Shown: positions 34,992 through 45,839, counted from the first letter of the stretch. The stretch is 62,711 nt of DNA from Microcoleus sp. bin48.metabat.b7b8b9.023 (GCF_013299185.1 NZ_JAAFKG010000049.1:1-62711), one strand, 5' to 3'. The notes: generated from the sequence alone by a model not told the origin. Made by a program: numbers and translations.

Positions 34992-37442
34992 ATGCAAAAC
35001 TCTGTGCCAAAACACTATTTGTGGGCTGTAGGTGAAGGGATCAAAGCGTGTAAGCCGGGCGATCTGATCGCGGGTCGCTATTTGGTCAAGCGCGATCGAC
35101 TTCTTGTCGATACTCAACCGGAACAGTTGCCCGAAATGCCCGAAGAGATTCCGAGTTCGATCGCTCCTTATCTGAGACTGTTTGCCTATCAGTTGCACGT
35201 ACCTCAAGTATACGGACTGGTATCGTCCCGGATCAGCAAGCTCTCGGGAGATATCTGGCTGCTGGAAAACTCACCTATTTTAAAGGTGACGGAATCATTA
35301 ATGCCGGAATTGGCGGACACCTGGAAAGGGGCCGCCGCCATGCGACAGCTAAATTGGCTGTGGCAAATTGCCAAAGTTTGGCAGCCGTTTATCGCTCAGG
35401 GCGTGGCTGCGACGCTGCTGACTCCGGAACTGCTGCGGGTGGAAGGGCAATTAGTTCGGTTTCTGGAATTGCAGCCCGATCGCAAACCGCCTAGTTTGTC
35501 GCAATTGGGCAAATTGTGGCAGCAGTGGATCGATGATGCTCACCCAGCAATCGCCAATTTTTTGCGACAGCTTTGCCAGCAAATGGTCGCCGGTCAAGTG
35601 CGCCACGGCGAACAACTGATGAGCCAATTGGATAAAGCTCTGGCAAAATGCGGCCGATTTTACGATCGGACTGTGGAAATTGCCACGGGCACGGATGTCG
35701 GTAGAGCGCGGGCTCACAACGAAGATGCTTGCTATCCGCCCGATGGTACGGTGTTTTCGGGAATTCCGGGATCGGAAGCTTGTGCGATCGTCTGTGACGG
35801 TATCGGCGGACAAGACGGCGGCGAAGTCGCTTCGGAATTGGCGATTACTGTGCTGCGGGACAAGTTGCTGCAAATGCCCCTGCATCAAGCTAATTGGGAT
35901 CCGCTGAGCCTGACTTCCAAGTTGGAACGGGCAGCTTGTGCTGCTAACGACAAAATAGCCGGTCGCAACGACACGGAACACCGCCAAGGTCGCCAGCGCA
36001 TGGGTACTACCCTGGTGATGGCTTTAGCGCACATTCACGAGCTCTATGTCGCCCACGTGGGAGACAGTCGAGCCTACTGGATTACCCGCACCGGCTGCTA
36101 TCAAATTACTCTCGATGACGATGTGGCTTGCCGCGAGGTGCGTTTGGGCTACTCCCTCTATCGGGATGCTTTGGAACAAGTGGCCGCCGGAGCTCTGATT
36201 CAAGCTTTGGGCATTACTTCTTCCAACACTCTGCACCCGACGGTGCAACGTTTTCCGGTGGATGAGGATTGCGTTTTGTTGCTGTGTTCCGACGGTTTGA
36301 GCGATAAAGACCGAGTTGAGCAATGTTGGGAAGATGAGATTTTGCCGATTCTCGACGGTAGCATTACTGTGGCGAAGGCGCGCGATCGACTGATCGAGAT
36401 TGCTAATACTAGAAACGGTCACGATAATGTCACTGTAGCTTTGATTCACTGTCAAGCACATTTAAGGGAAGAAAGCAATACTTTGACAGAATTGTCTGTC
36501 GCACCTTTAGAAGTGCCGATGGAACTAATTGCTGACAGCGAGGATATGCCAACCGATTTGACGGAAAGCCCCAGCCTTAGCGATACGAATTCTCAAGTGA
36601 AAACGCAGTTAGTACGATCGCCGGAAAAAGGCAAAAGTCTATTTACGCTGCTGGTGAAAATAGTATTTTTGTTGGGTTTGGGGGGTGTATTTGCTTATTT
36701 TTTCATTCCTCCGGTGGGTCGGGCGATCGATACTGCCGGGGAGTCGCTTTTTGGGAAACGCCATTTAACTAATCCTATAAACGGGCCGGGGAAAACAGTA
36801 GAATCTGTACCTACTGGGAGCAAATCTTTAGAAAAAGGGACTTTTATAGAGATTAAAAGTTCTGCGACAGGGGAATTAGACCCATTGGGCGATCGCCTGG
36901 ATTTGCGAGTCGCCATCGGTGAGTCGCCCGTTAAGGGAACAGTCCCCGCCGGCAGCATTTTGCAGGTAACAAACAAACAGCTTACGCCTCAAGGCAACTG
37001 GCTGGAATTGAAAGTTTGTTCGACTCCTGAAATAGGGCGATCGAACTCTCCCAAGCCCAACTTAAATAAGGATTTTTCTACTGTTTCAACACCAGCAGTC
37101 AGTCCATCTCCGGCATCCGCAACTGCCTCGCCCTCTCCGGCATCCGCAAATCCTTCGCCCTCTCCGGCATCCGCAAATCCTTCACCATCTCCGGCATCCG
37201 CAACTGCTTCACCATCTCCGGCCTCGGCAAATTCCTCTCCATCTCCGGCATCCGCAACTGCCTCGCCCTCTCCCACCGTTAAACCAACAGTGGGAGTAGA
37301 AAGCGCCAAATTGCAAGCAGGGGATATCGGATGGATTCAAGAACAAGATGCTATTTCTAAGGTAGCAACTAATCCGAGTCCCGACCCGAATCAACAGGGG
37401 AAATGCGTTGTTGTTTCTGACTCAAACCCCAAAACTAATTAA
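34992..37442 (+). CDS. PP2C-type serine/threonine phosphatase with C-terminal membrane helix
   Basis: An 816-residue protein. Residues 1-220 are a cyanobacterial N-terminal region without a recognised motif. The PPM phosphatase domain (about 225-495) has TDVGRARAHNEDA, CDGIGGQDGGEVAS, VGDSRAYWI, LCSDGLSDKD and GHDNVTVALI, so all metal-binding Asp residues are present. A membrane helix (about 550-575, FTLLVKIVFLLGLGGVFAYFF) separates this from an outer part ending in seven or so SPSPASA repeats and a short C-terminal domain. It would dephosphorylate Ser/Thr kinase targets at the membrane. The Pro-Ser-Ala repeat stretch looks like a wall-spanning stalk; that is inference. Confidence 0.9.
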   Translation: MQNSVPKHYLWAVGEGIKACKPGDLIAGRYLVKRDRLLVDTQPEQLPEMPEEIPSSIAPYLRLFAYQLHVPQVYGLVSSRISKLSGDIWLLENSPILKVTESLMPELADTWKGAAAMRQLNWLWQIAKVWQPFIAQGVAATLLTPELLRVEGQLVRFLELQPDRKPPSLSQLGKLWQQWIDDAHPAIANFLRQLCQQMVAGQVRHGEQLMSQLDKALAKCGRFYDRTVEIATGTDVGRARAHNEDACYPPDGTVFSGIPGSEACAIVCDGIGGQDGGEVASELAITVLRDKLLQMPLHQANWDPLSLTSKLERAACAANDKIAGRNDTEHRQGRQRMGTTLVMALAHIHELYVAHVGDSRAYWITRTGCYQITLDDDVACREVRLGYSLYRDALEQVAAGALIQALGITSSNTLHPTVQRFPVDEDCVLLLCSDGLSDKDRVEQCWEDEILPILDGSITVAKARDRLIEIANTRNGHDNVTVALIHCQAHLREESNTLTELSVAPLEVPMELIADSEDMPTDLTESPSLSDTNSQVKTQLVRSPEKGKSLFTLLVKIVFLLGLGGVFAYFFIPPVGRAIDTAGESLFGKRHLTNPINGPGKTVESVPTGSKSLEKGTFIEIKSSATGELDPLGDRLDLRVAIGESPVKGTVPAGSILQVTNKQLTPQGNWLELKVCSTPEIGRSNSPKPNLNKDFSTVSTPAVSPSPASATASPSPASANPSPSPASANPSPSPASATASPSPASANSSPSPASATASPSPTVKPTVGVESAKLQAGDIGWIQEQDAISKVATNPSPDPNQQGKCVVVSDSNPKTN

Positions 37443-37568
37443 ACTATTAAGGCTTGGTTTTCAGTTGACAGTTGAAAATTGACCGTTTGCGGGCTACCTT
37501 TCCCTAAAAGGAAGAGGATTCAAACAGTGGATAATTTGGTTTTATTTCCCCCCTAAAAGACTGTCATA

Positions 37569-37688
37569 TAGCCCTTCTCAGATAGGTGAGGTACGTTGTT
37601 GGGCTTCAGCCCTCTTGTGTTATATAGTAAGCGAGGTCGCATCAAAAACTCCTTTTAAAGTCATACCTCATCTTTCTGATAAATGCTA
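37569..37688 (+). mobile_element. MITE family A, copy (120 bp variant)
   Basis: Starts TAGCCCTTCTCAGATAGG and ends TCTTTCTGATAAATGCTA, flanked by TA (37567-37568 and 37689-37690). The core has CGTTGTTGGGCTTCAGCCC and 16 bp more than the 104-bp copies. It lies in the gap 37443-38046, which otherwise holds a TTTTAGATTTTAGA short repeat at about 37978-38003 and nothing coding. Confidence 0.82.
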
Positions 37689-38046
37689 TAGCTCAATCGA
37701 GAATGAGAACAGCTATGTCGGCCAGATTTGATGCAGTTACCAATAAATATTAAATGAGTCGGGCGGATTTCAGTAACAATTTTTGATTGATATTCACAAT
37801 CTCTATAAAACGCCCTCAACGAGGGAAAGAACTTTTTAACACAATACGGTTTACTTAAAATTGTCATTGCGAGGAACGAAGCAATCTCCGTATCTATTTT
37901 TCATAGCAGTTTACCCCCAGGACTGTATACCAGTAAACGGTATTGCTTTTTAACAGGCAATAGAACGGACACGATATTAAAATTTTAGATTTTAGATTTT
38001 AGATTTGGCATAATTAAATCTAAAATCTAAAATAGTTGGAAACTTA

Positions 38047-38742
38047 TTAGCCTAATTTCTTAGAGACTTCTGCAAGTTTAGTGACCATTTGGGCTACGGC
38101 TTTGTCAACTGCTGCGCTCAAAAGTCCATCTTCATTGCTACTGCCGGAATTGCCACCAATGCCTCTGACAGAAAAACTCGAATCGCTTTTATCTGCTTCT
38201 CCTACTGCTTTGGCGGTGGCAAGAATGTCTCCGGAAGCTGTTCCGATTAACCGCACGTCTATTTGCACGGTAGCTTTAGTTTTTTGGGAACCGCCACCGA
38301 TACCCATGAAACTGCCGCCGCCGGATTGTCTGTCGATATTAAACTTGGTAATAGTGCCGATAAGTACGGCGTCAACTCCTAGTTTTTTGCCAATTTCGGC
38401 TGCGGTACCGGCATCCATTGAACCGCTACGATTTTCTTGTTTGAGGACTTGTTCGAGTTTGCTGCGATCGACTACTGTGTAAGTGCCGTTGTTGACAAGC
38501 TCGTTGATTAGCATTTCGCTGATGCCTTTAGCTGCGCCGACTCCTCTGTAGGAACTGTAATAGCTGTTGGTGGTGCCGTAGTCGAAATCCATGACTACTA
38601 GGCGCTTTTTGGCGGTAGCTTGGGCTAGTTGGGTTGCGGGTTTGATGGTGTCTGGTGTGGCGATCGCATTTACTGAAACGCCGACTAGCATTAGGGTAGC
38701 TAGGGAAATGCTGGTTAAGCGAGATATGGTAGTTGTTTTCAT
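38047..38742 (-). CDS. CsgG/HfaB-family secreted protein
   Basis: 231 residues with a Sec signal peptide (MKTTTISRLTSISLATLMLV..., cleavage near residue 28). The mature part begins KKRLVVMDFDYGT and continues with GISEMLINELVNNGTYTVVDRSKLEQVL, GVDAVLIGTITKF and VQIDVRLIGTASGDILATAKA, the CsgG/curli-assembly fold. There is no lipobox Cys, so it is periplasmic rather than a lipoprotein. CsgG proteins form outer-membrane channels; single-gene cyanobacterial homologues are unassigned and may be periplasmic sensors of unknown function. No curli genes are present. Confidence 0.85.
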   Translation of the reverse strand: MKTTTISRLTSISLATLMLVGVSVNAIATPDTIKPATQLAQATAKKRLVVMDFDYGTTNSYYSSYRGVGAAKGISEMLINELVNNGTYTVVDRSKLEQVLKQENRSGSMDAGTAAEIGKKLGVDAVLIGTITKFNIDRQSGGGSFMGIGGGSQKTKATVQIDVRLIGTASGDILATAKAVGEADKSDSSFSVRGIGGNSGSSNEDGLLSAAVDKAVAQMVTKLAEVSKKLG

Positions 38743-39228
38743 GAATTTTTCGTCACAATGATTCTGTGCAGACTCTAGAATAGTGCACCCAACCGCCGGA
38801 TGTCAGGTGTGCTGGCGATAATGTTGGTGTGGGCGATCGGACTTTACTTTATTCTGACGCTAAAAATCTTTAATTTTTGTTAATTAACGGCAGATAAAAA
38901 TAGAAACAGAGCAAGACTTTGATCAATGTTTCAATCCCTAATATTCGATACTTTCTTACCAGAAAGAATTGGTTTAAAGCCCCAAGCCCGATCGGGGAAA
39001 AATTAAAAGAAGACGATTCATTACTCCAATCCTCGGACTTCCATGTCAAGTGCTGTCAACTGTCAACTGTCCAGGGCTATTTCATTCTCAGGACGATCGC
39101 GATTTTGTAGGGGTAGTGGATGGTGCGTGCCTACCCCCTCTACCAACTCGGAGGGCGGGCACGGGGGCACCGCCCCTACAAGAGAATGAAACAGCCCTGG
39201 TTAACTGTCAACTGTCAACTGTCAACTG

Positions 39229-39603
39229 TCAACTGAATGAAGCCCCAGCCTCCATAAAACCCATCAACCAATTAGCCATCGTCGCCCTGCGAGTCTGTCT
39301 CGGCCCGAATTCCCCGATTTTATAGCCCTTAAATCCCAATTTTTCCTTTAGCAACTGCTTGTTTTCAGGAAGAGTCGATCGCGTCAATTTCACTGTCGCG
39401 GGCCTAGAATCAATAAAATCCGGCGGTTCTGGATAATCTTCGCGCCACTCGCTAGCAACATTATCGCTGTTCCACTTACCAGTCTCCGCATCGAGGCGGT
39501 AGCCCAGATACAGCCAAACTAATTTGTTGACAGCAGCATCGTCCATTTCTTCGTTGAGGATGGCCCAAATAGTTTCGTTGTTCAGCGGTGGCAATTCAGA
39601 CAT
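39229..39603 (-). CDS. DUF1823 family protein
   Basis: About 124 residues from ATG 39603 (MSELPPLNNETIWAIL); the frame runs on upstream to 39654 but only through the tnpB end. The pattern NEEMDDAAVNKLVWLYLGYR, WREDYPEPPDFIDSRPATVKL and SLPENKQLLKEKLGFKGYKI-like LPENKQLLKEKLGFKGYKIG is typical of DUF1823, a family of cyanobacteria and chloroplast-bearing organisms without an assigned function. Its promoter region has been replaced by the right end of the tnpB element directly upstream. Confidence 0.82.
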   Translation of the reverse strand: MSELPPLNNETIWAILNEEMDDAAVNKLVWLYLGYRLDAETGKWNSDNVASEWREDYPEPPDFIDSRPATVKLTRSTLPENKQLLKEKLGFKGYKIGEFGPRQTRRATMANWLMGFMEAGASFS

Positions 39604-39639
39604 AATTCGACTTGGAGTGCGATCGACAATAACAACAAT

Positions 39640-40930
39640 GTGAACTACCCGCACTAAATCGAAGCGATTATAGTGCAGGCTTCTAACATCACGGGGGAAT
39701 GCCTCAGAACCGACTTGCGTCCTTTCGTTGGTCTTACTTCCCCTCCCTTAGCAGAAACGGCTGTTCCATCCGTTTGTAGCATTCTGATACCTTCCGCCCT
39801 GATATTTGTTGCTGCATTACCATCGCGATCGTGACGAGTGCCGCAATTAGGACAAATCCACTCTCTAACATCGAGTGGTAACTTATCGATTTGGTAATAG
39901 CAGTTAGAGCAAAGTTTAGAACTGGGGAACCATCGGTCAATTTCTACTAACTTCCCACCTTTTTTCTCTAGCTTGTAAGCTAATAAATTAGTAAAAGTTC
40001 CCCATCCAGCATCAGATATTGCTTTAGCTAAATTGTGGTTGCGTACCATGCCTTTGACATTAAGATTTTCTACAACAACAACTTGGTTTTCGTTGACGAG
40101 TTTTCTTGATAACTTATGCAGAAAATCCTGACGGGATTTAGTTACCCGATCGTACACTTTAGCTACAGTCTTTTTGGCTTTGTTTCTTGACTTACTTCCT
40201 TTCTGCTTTTTAGCTAGCTTCTGTTGCTTGCGTTTGAGATTTTTTTCGTGTTTAGCTAAGTGCTTAGGATTGCTATATTTAGAGACTTTAGTGCCATCAC
40301 TCGCGATCGCAAAATGAGCCAATCCTAAGTCAACTCCAATTATTTTACCCTCAGTTGAAACTGTTGGGTTTTCACCCTCAGCCTCGGTCAATATTGATGC
40401 AAAGTATTTTCCTGATGGCTCTAAACTGACCGTTACAGTTTTAATTGTTCCTTCAATATTCCTATGCAGCTTAGCTTTGATTTTGCCGACTTTGCCAGGA
40501 AATTGAACAAGCCCCTCAAATACTTTCACGTTTTGAGGGTACTGGATTGACTGCTTGCCATGTTTTGATTTGTAACGGGGGAATCTAGCACGTCCTGCAA
40601 AAAAGTTTTTATAGGCTGTTGTTAGATTGAGCGTCGTTGATTGCAAAACTTGGCTGTAACATTCAGACAACCATAAAGTTTCTTCTGCTTTTTTGAGTTC
40701 GGGTAAAAAGGCGTTAAGTGCTGATTGACCGAGGCTTTTCCCGGTTTCTTTGTAAGTCTCGATCGATTTATTCAAAGCGTAATTCCACCACCATCTAGCA
40801 CAACCAAAGTGCTGAGATAGCAGCACCTGTTGTTCCGGCGTTGGATAAAGTCGAACTTTGACCGCTTTGTGCAACATCTTAATACCTCCTTACTGCATTA
40901 TACACAAAGCAGTAACGAGATCGGGAAGAT
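39640..40930 (-). mobile_element. IS200/IS605-type element with intact tnpB and no tnpA
   Basis: The right end has an imperfect hairpin (39648-39680; minus strand CCTGCACTATAATCG and CGATTTAGTGCGGG) that overlaps the tnpB stop codon, as expected for the omega-RNA and right end. The left end has a perfect 7-bp inverted repeat TTACTGC...GCAGTAA (40890-40915) over the tnpB promoter. Exact ends are not provable from one copy. Confidence 0.65.
39654..40877 (-). CDS. tnpB: TnpB RNA-guided nuclease, intact
   Basis: A 407-residue TnpB with all RuvC residues: Asp183 in IGVDLGLAHFA, Glu270 in VVVENLNVKGM, and the DRDGNAATNI motif (350-359). A zinc ribbon (CSNC...CPNC, 323-345) precedes the last. The N-terminal wedge (YPTPEQQVLLSQHFGCAR) is typical. 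The protein should cut DNA guided by an RNA from the element's right end. The start has AAGGAGG 7 nt upstream and TATAAT (minus strand, 40897-40902) as a likely -10. Length is normal and there are no frameshifts, unlike the copy at 23.9 kb. Confidence 0.95.
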   Translation of the reverse strand: MLHKAVKVRLYPTPEQQVLLSQHFGCARWWWNYALNKSIETYKETGKSLGQSALNAFLPELKKAEETLWLSECYSQVLQSTTLNLTTAYKNFFAGRARFPRYKSKHGKQSIQYPQNVKVFEGLVQFPGKVGKIKAKLHRNIEGTIKTVTVSLEPSGKYFASILTEAEGENPTVSTEGKIIGVDLGLAHFAIASDGTKVSKYSNPKHLAKHEKNLKRKQQKLAKKQKGSKSRNKAKKTVAKVYDRVTKSRQDFLHKLSRKLVNENQVVVVENLNVKGMVRNHNLAKAISDAGWGTFTNLLAYKLEKKGGKLVEIDRWFPSSKLCSNCYYQIDKLPLDVREWICPNCGTRHDRDGNAATNIRAEGIRMLQTDGTAVSAKGGEVRPTKGRKSVLRHSPVMLEACTIIASI

Positions 40931-41118
40931 TTGGAAATTCCGACAGCGACAATTCCGGTGCCTTTCATCCCACCGCCCGCACCGGGTACAGTTATAGCGG
41001 GGGACTTCCCGGCGAATAGTTAACCTATGGCGGTCTACCCAAATGGTAGGTTCGGCGCGGCAAAATCTGGATTTATTGGTGTTCGCATTCGATCGCCCCG
41101 CCGAACCACCCTACAATA

Positions 41119-42297
<1,179 letters not shown>

Positions 42298-42595
42298 TTA
42301 AGAATTCTGAATTAGGTGCGGGCAGCGAAGGGCAATTAATCCTGAAATGACCGCTGGCTAATGATGGCTGATGATTTTAAAATTGTAAAATTGCTATAAT
42401 CAACACAGATTTTTCTCACATTATCGTTGATTAAATTACTCTAAATTAATTAAAAAAAACTTATGTAAAAGCTCAATCTGCTTTATGCAGGAGCAATGGC
42501 TGATTTTCATAATGTGAAATGGCTAGATATTCAGAAACCCGATTTATCAAATAAACCGGGTTTCTAATGGCAGTTGACTGTTGGTAATTGTTATA

Positions 42596-42698
42596 TAGCC
42601 TTTCCTAAAAAGATGAGGTATGCCTGACAGCTCGTATAAATCCTTAAACTAGAGGGCTAAAGCCCAACAACGTCCGCGAATCTTTCTGACAAAGACTA
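42596..42698 (-). mobile_element. MITE family A, inverted copy (103 bp)
   Basis: Reads TAGCCTTTCCTAAAAAGATG at the left and TCTTTCTGACAAAGACTA at the right, with TA on both sides (42594-42595 and 42699-42700). The core GGGCTAAAGCCCAACAACGTCCGCG is the inverse of that in the other copies. The rest of the gap 42151-42788 has a palindromic repeat in the gap 5' region (42188-42226) and CTGTCAA heptamers at 42755-42780. Confidence 0.85.
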
Positions 42699-42788
42699 TA
42701 TCTGCCAATAATCAGTAACTACTGACTAATGACTAATGACTAATGACTACTGACTACTGTCAACTGTCAACTGTCAACTATCAACAGA

Positions 42789-43097
42789 CTACCCGACGCA
42801 CTTAGTAGTGAGCAATTCTACTGCATCCGAAATAAAACACGCCCCGCCAAACTTATTTAGCACCGGTCTAATATTTTCTGCAACTGCCGATATTTTATCG
42901 GGTTCGCAGAAAGCCAGCACATAAATATTATCCAGCATACTCATTGCTAAATCGTCCGATTTGCGTCCCCTAGTGGTTTTGCCGGCGACACCGCGAATCA
43001 CCGAATAACCAGGGACGCCAGCTTTGTCTAAACCGTCTAAAATCTTTGGGAGCTCCACCGAGTTCGCAAAAATTTCTATCCTTTTAACTGCGTCCAT
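42789..43097 (-). CDS. sbtB: SbtB, PII-like regulator of bicarbonate uptake
   Basis: A 102-residue PII-fold protein starting MDAVKRIEIFANSVELPKIL; the T-loop region holds GVAGKTTRGRKSDD and the end is VELLTTKCVG. SbtB binds cAMP and adenine nucleotides and gates SbtA. The full family often ends in a redox-active R-loop with CGPxGC; this one stops after a single Cys (KCVG), so a disulfide there cannot form. It starts 4 bp after the sbtA stop, in one operon. Confidence 0.93.
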   Translation of the reverse strand: MDAVKRIEIFANSVELPKILDGLDKAGVPGYSVIRGVAGKTTRGRKSDDLAMSMLDNIYVLAFCEPDKISAVAENIRPVLNKFGGACFISDAVELLTTKCVG

Positions 43098-43101
43098 AAG
43101 T

Positions 43102-44073
43102 TCACATCCAAAACATATTGATTGCGTATAAATACATGGGAATGCCTACAACGATGTTAAACGGAAACGTCACTGCTAAGGCTGTTGAAATGTAAAGGCT
43201 GGGGTTAGCTTCGGGAACTGTCAGCCGCATTGCTGCTGGTACTGCGATGTAAGAAGCACTCGCACACAATACCGAAAATAACAGGCTATCTCCCTGCGGC
43301 ATTCCGATTAATTTTGCTATCAGTAAACCAACTGCTGCATTAACTATGGGAATTAGGATTGCAAAGGCGATCAGGAAAATTCCTGTTTCTTGCAAATCTT
43401 TAATTCTGCTAGCAGCAACCAGACCCATGTCTAGCAAGAAAAAAGTCAGAACGCCGTAAAACAAATCTTGAGTAAACGGACTCATAACTTCCCAACCGTG
43501 TTCTCCTGTCAGAATGCCCATAATGAGGCTGCCGACTAGCAGAAAAACTGAACTGTTGAGGAAGGCTTCTTGCAGCACTTCTGACCAAACTATTTCGCGT
43601 TTTCCTTCCTCTCCACCGAAGACACTTACCAGAATTAGACCGACGATAATTGCAGGGGATTCCATTAATGCTAGCGCTGCTACCATGTAACCATCAAAGT
43701 CGATTCCTAATTCTTTTAGGAACGAAGTTGCGGTGATAAAGGTGACGGCGCTGATGGAACCGTAGGTGGCTGCGATCGCTGCGGCATTGTAGGAGTCGAG
43801 TTTGATCTTCAGTATGAAGAAAGTATAAACTGGTACTAGCGCTGACATCAGCATCGCTGCGAAGATTGTCAGGGCGACTTGCTGGTTGATTCCGCTTCGG
43901 GACAGTTCGACGCCGCCTTTAAATCCGATCGCAAACAGCAGGTACAGCGAAAACAGTTTCGGGATGGGTGCAGGAATTTCTAAGTCAGATTTTAGGAAAA
44001 TCGCCAGCATTCCCATGAAAAATGCTAATACTGGTGGATTTAAGATATTTGACGCTACGAGGCTTAAATCCAC
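43102..44073 (-). CDS. sbtA: SbtA, sodium-dependent bicarbonate transporter
   Basis: A 323-residue membrane protein of about ten helices that imports HCO3- with Na+ for the CO2-concentrating mechanism. The start is GTG 44073 with GGGAG 9 nt upstream (MDLSLVASNILNPPVLAFFMG). Repeated core helices appear as FAIGFKGGVELSRSG and VLCASASYIAVPAAMRL. The cytoplasmic loop between the halves (GGEEGKREIVWSEVLQ) is short compared with the roughly 370-residue transporters of model strains. sbtB follows directly. Confidence 0.95.
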   Translation of the reverse strand: MDLSLVASNILNPPVLAFFMGMLAIFLKSDLEIPAPIPKLFSLYLLFAIGFKGGVELSRSGINQQVALTIFAAMLMSALVPVYTFFILKIKLDSYNAAAIAATYGSISAVTFITATSFLKELGIDFDGYMVAALALMESPAIIVGLILVSVFGGEEGKREIVWSEVLQEAFLNSSVFLLVGSLIMGILTGEHGWEVMSPFTQDLFYGVLTFFLLDMGLVAASRIKDLQETGIFLIAFAILIPIVNAAVGLLIAKLIGMPQGDSLLFSVLCASASYIAVPAAMRLTVPEANPSLYISTALAVTFPFNIVVGIPMYLYAINMFWM

Positions 44074-44266
44074 GATCGTTCACTCCCATTTCTGATTTTT
44101 TTAATATTACTTCACAAATAATTGTTACACGAGAATGGATCAATGGTGCGATCGAACTCTGGGAATGGCGATATATATTCCTAAAGACGGTTGCAGGTTG
44201 ACAGCGTACACCCACAACAGAGTAAGGTGTGCGCTGCCAACCCGCAGCCTAAGTATTTTTCCCTAA

Positions 44267-45001
44267 CTAAGCAGTTGCCAAATAAGACTCTAGAGCTTCG
44301 GAACCGCCGATCAACTTGCCGTCGATAAAGACTTGCGGCACGGTTGTAGCCCCAGTCACCGCCCGGAGCGATCGGGTTGTGACATCCCGGCCCAAGACGA
44401 TTTCTTCATAATCCAAGCCCTTTTCAGTCAGCATTACCTTAGCCTTGGCGCAGAAGGGACAGCCCATTTTTGTAAACAGCGAAACTACCTTCGGCTTAGC
44501 TGCTGCGGAGTTGATGTAGTGCAGCATCGTCTCGGCATCGGAAACCTTGAAAGGGTCGCCCGGTTCCTCCGGTTCAATAAACATTTTTTCAACCAAGCCA
44601 TCTTTGACTAGCATCGAATAACGCCAAGACCGCTTCCCAAAGCCTAAATCAGTTTTATCTACCAGCATTCCCATGCCTTCGGTAAACTCACCGTTACCGT
44701 CGGGAATTAACGTCACATTGTCTGATTCTTGGTCTTTTGCCCACTCGTTCATCACAAAAGTGTCGTTGACGGAAATACAAACGATTTCATCTACGCCATT
44801 TGCTTTGAAAACTTTCGCCAATTCGTTGTAGCCAGGGAGGTGCGTTGACGAACAAGTCGGAGTGAATGCTCCCGGTAGAGAAAAGACTGCTACAGTTTTG
44901 CCTGCAAACAAATCATCGGTGGTGACATCCACCCACTCGTTGTCCTTGCGAGTGCGAAACGTGACTTTGGGTACTCTTTGACCTTCGTGGTTCGTCAGCA
45001 T
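44267..45001 (-). CDS. peroxiredoxin-glutaredoxin fusion
   Basis: A 244-residue hybrid of a Prx5-type peroxiredoxin (residues 1-165, peroxidatic Cys50 in [12 protein letters not shown]) and a C-terminal glutaredoxin (about 170-244, active site CPFC at 181-184, [14 protein letters not shown] for glutathione). It reduces H2O2 and organic peroxides using glutathione directly. A clean palindrome (45050-45068) about 50 bp upstream may be its operator. The gene is alone. Confidence 0.95.
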   Translation of the reverse strand: MLTNHEGQRVPKVTFRTRKDNEWVDVTTDDLFAGKTVAVFSLPGAFTPTCSSTHLPGYNELAKVFKANGVDEIVCISVNDTFVMNEWAKDQESDNVTLIPDGNGEFTEGMGMLVDKTDLGFGKRSWRYSMLVKDGLVEKMFIEPEEPGDPFKVSDAETMLHYINSAAAKPKVVSLFTKMGCPFCAKAKVMLTEKGLDYEEIVLGRDVTTRSLRAVTGATTVPQVFIDGKLIGGSEALESYLATA

Positions 45002-45049
45002 GATTTTGAATCCTTGGGTACTTGGGTTAAATTTCCTTGCTTGCTATAC

Positions 45050-45068
45050 CGTACTCATAACGAGTACG
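45050..45068. promoter_or_regulatory. perfect inverted repeat upstream of the peroxiredoxin-glutaredoxin gene
   Basis: CGTACTC-ATAAC-GAGTACG: two 7-bp arms and a 5-bp spacer, 49 to 67 bp upstream of the start codon. The size and place suit a dimeric repressor or activator responding to oxidative stress. The regulator is not identifiable here. Confidence 0.5.
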
Positions 45069-45203
45069 ACTTGTCAAGAGGGATCTGGTTTTTTCTTGAA
45101 ACTCCGGGGCGTGGGAGAGTCAGTGCCTTGTCTTGGCGACAGCTTGGCGAGCAGATTTATTAAAACTTGCTGTTTAGCATCGATCCTGCTTCTGCAAGCT
45201 TCG

Positions 45204-45839
45204 CTAACGCAAATTCTCTCTCCATGCCTTTGCTGCTGCTAGCGGATGAGGATTTTTGACACATTCTGCCAACATCTCGATATCAAGTTCCGGTAGCAAT
45301 TCGCTTTGGGTAATTAATTCATAACCGCAGTTAGACACAAACTCAACCGGAATCTCTTCTCGCAAATGGTAGATCGAAAATCTCTCATTTCGCCAGAACC
45401 AAACCTCTTGCACATTCAACCTTCTATAGAGTTCTAGTTTATCGATGCTGCCACTGGTAACAATCACTTCAATTACCAAGTCGGGAAATTCTTTATCTGT
45501 GCCAATACAGTAAGCTTCATCCGGTTCAGTACCGCTACTTTTTTCCTCTTTTCGCAGAGTTGTAGACCCAAAAGGGAAATATTCAATATCAGCTTCTACA
45601 AAGTAAATTTCCAGCAAATTTCCAATGCGAGTTTTACCATTTTCATGGCGGCGAGAAGGTGACATAATTTCTAAAACTCCATCTAAATAAGTAACTCGAT
45701 ATCCCGCAGTATCTCCAATTCTATTTAGCAGTGTCTGGTATTGTTCCCAGTTCACTGTATCCGTGATGTAACGCTCTTCAGAATCTTGGCGTTGGAGTGC
45801 TTGTTCTTTAAGTAATGTATCTAGCTCGATTGTCAGCAT
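45204..45839 (-). CDS. Uma2 family (DUF820) putative nuclease
   Basis: 211 residues with the complete PD-(D/E)XK pattern of the family: YLDGVLEIMSPSRRHE, SSGTEPDEAYCIG, FPDLVIEVIVTSGSIDKLELYRRL. Uma2 proteins are greatly expanded in cyanobacteria with no known role; some may be mobile or regulatory nucleases. A second, truncated member is at 62151-62510. Start ATG 45839. Confidence 0.88.
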   Translation of the reverse strand: MLTIELDTLLKEQALQRQDSEERYITDTVNWEQYQTLLNRIGDTAGYRVTYLDGVLEIMSPSRRHENGKTRIGNLLEIYFVEADIEYFPFGSTTLRKEEKSSGTEPDEAYCIGTDKEFPDLVIEVIVTSGSIDKLELYRRLNVQEVWFWRNERFSIYHLREEIPVEFVSNCGYELITQSELLPELDIEMLAECVKNPHPLAAAKAWRENLR

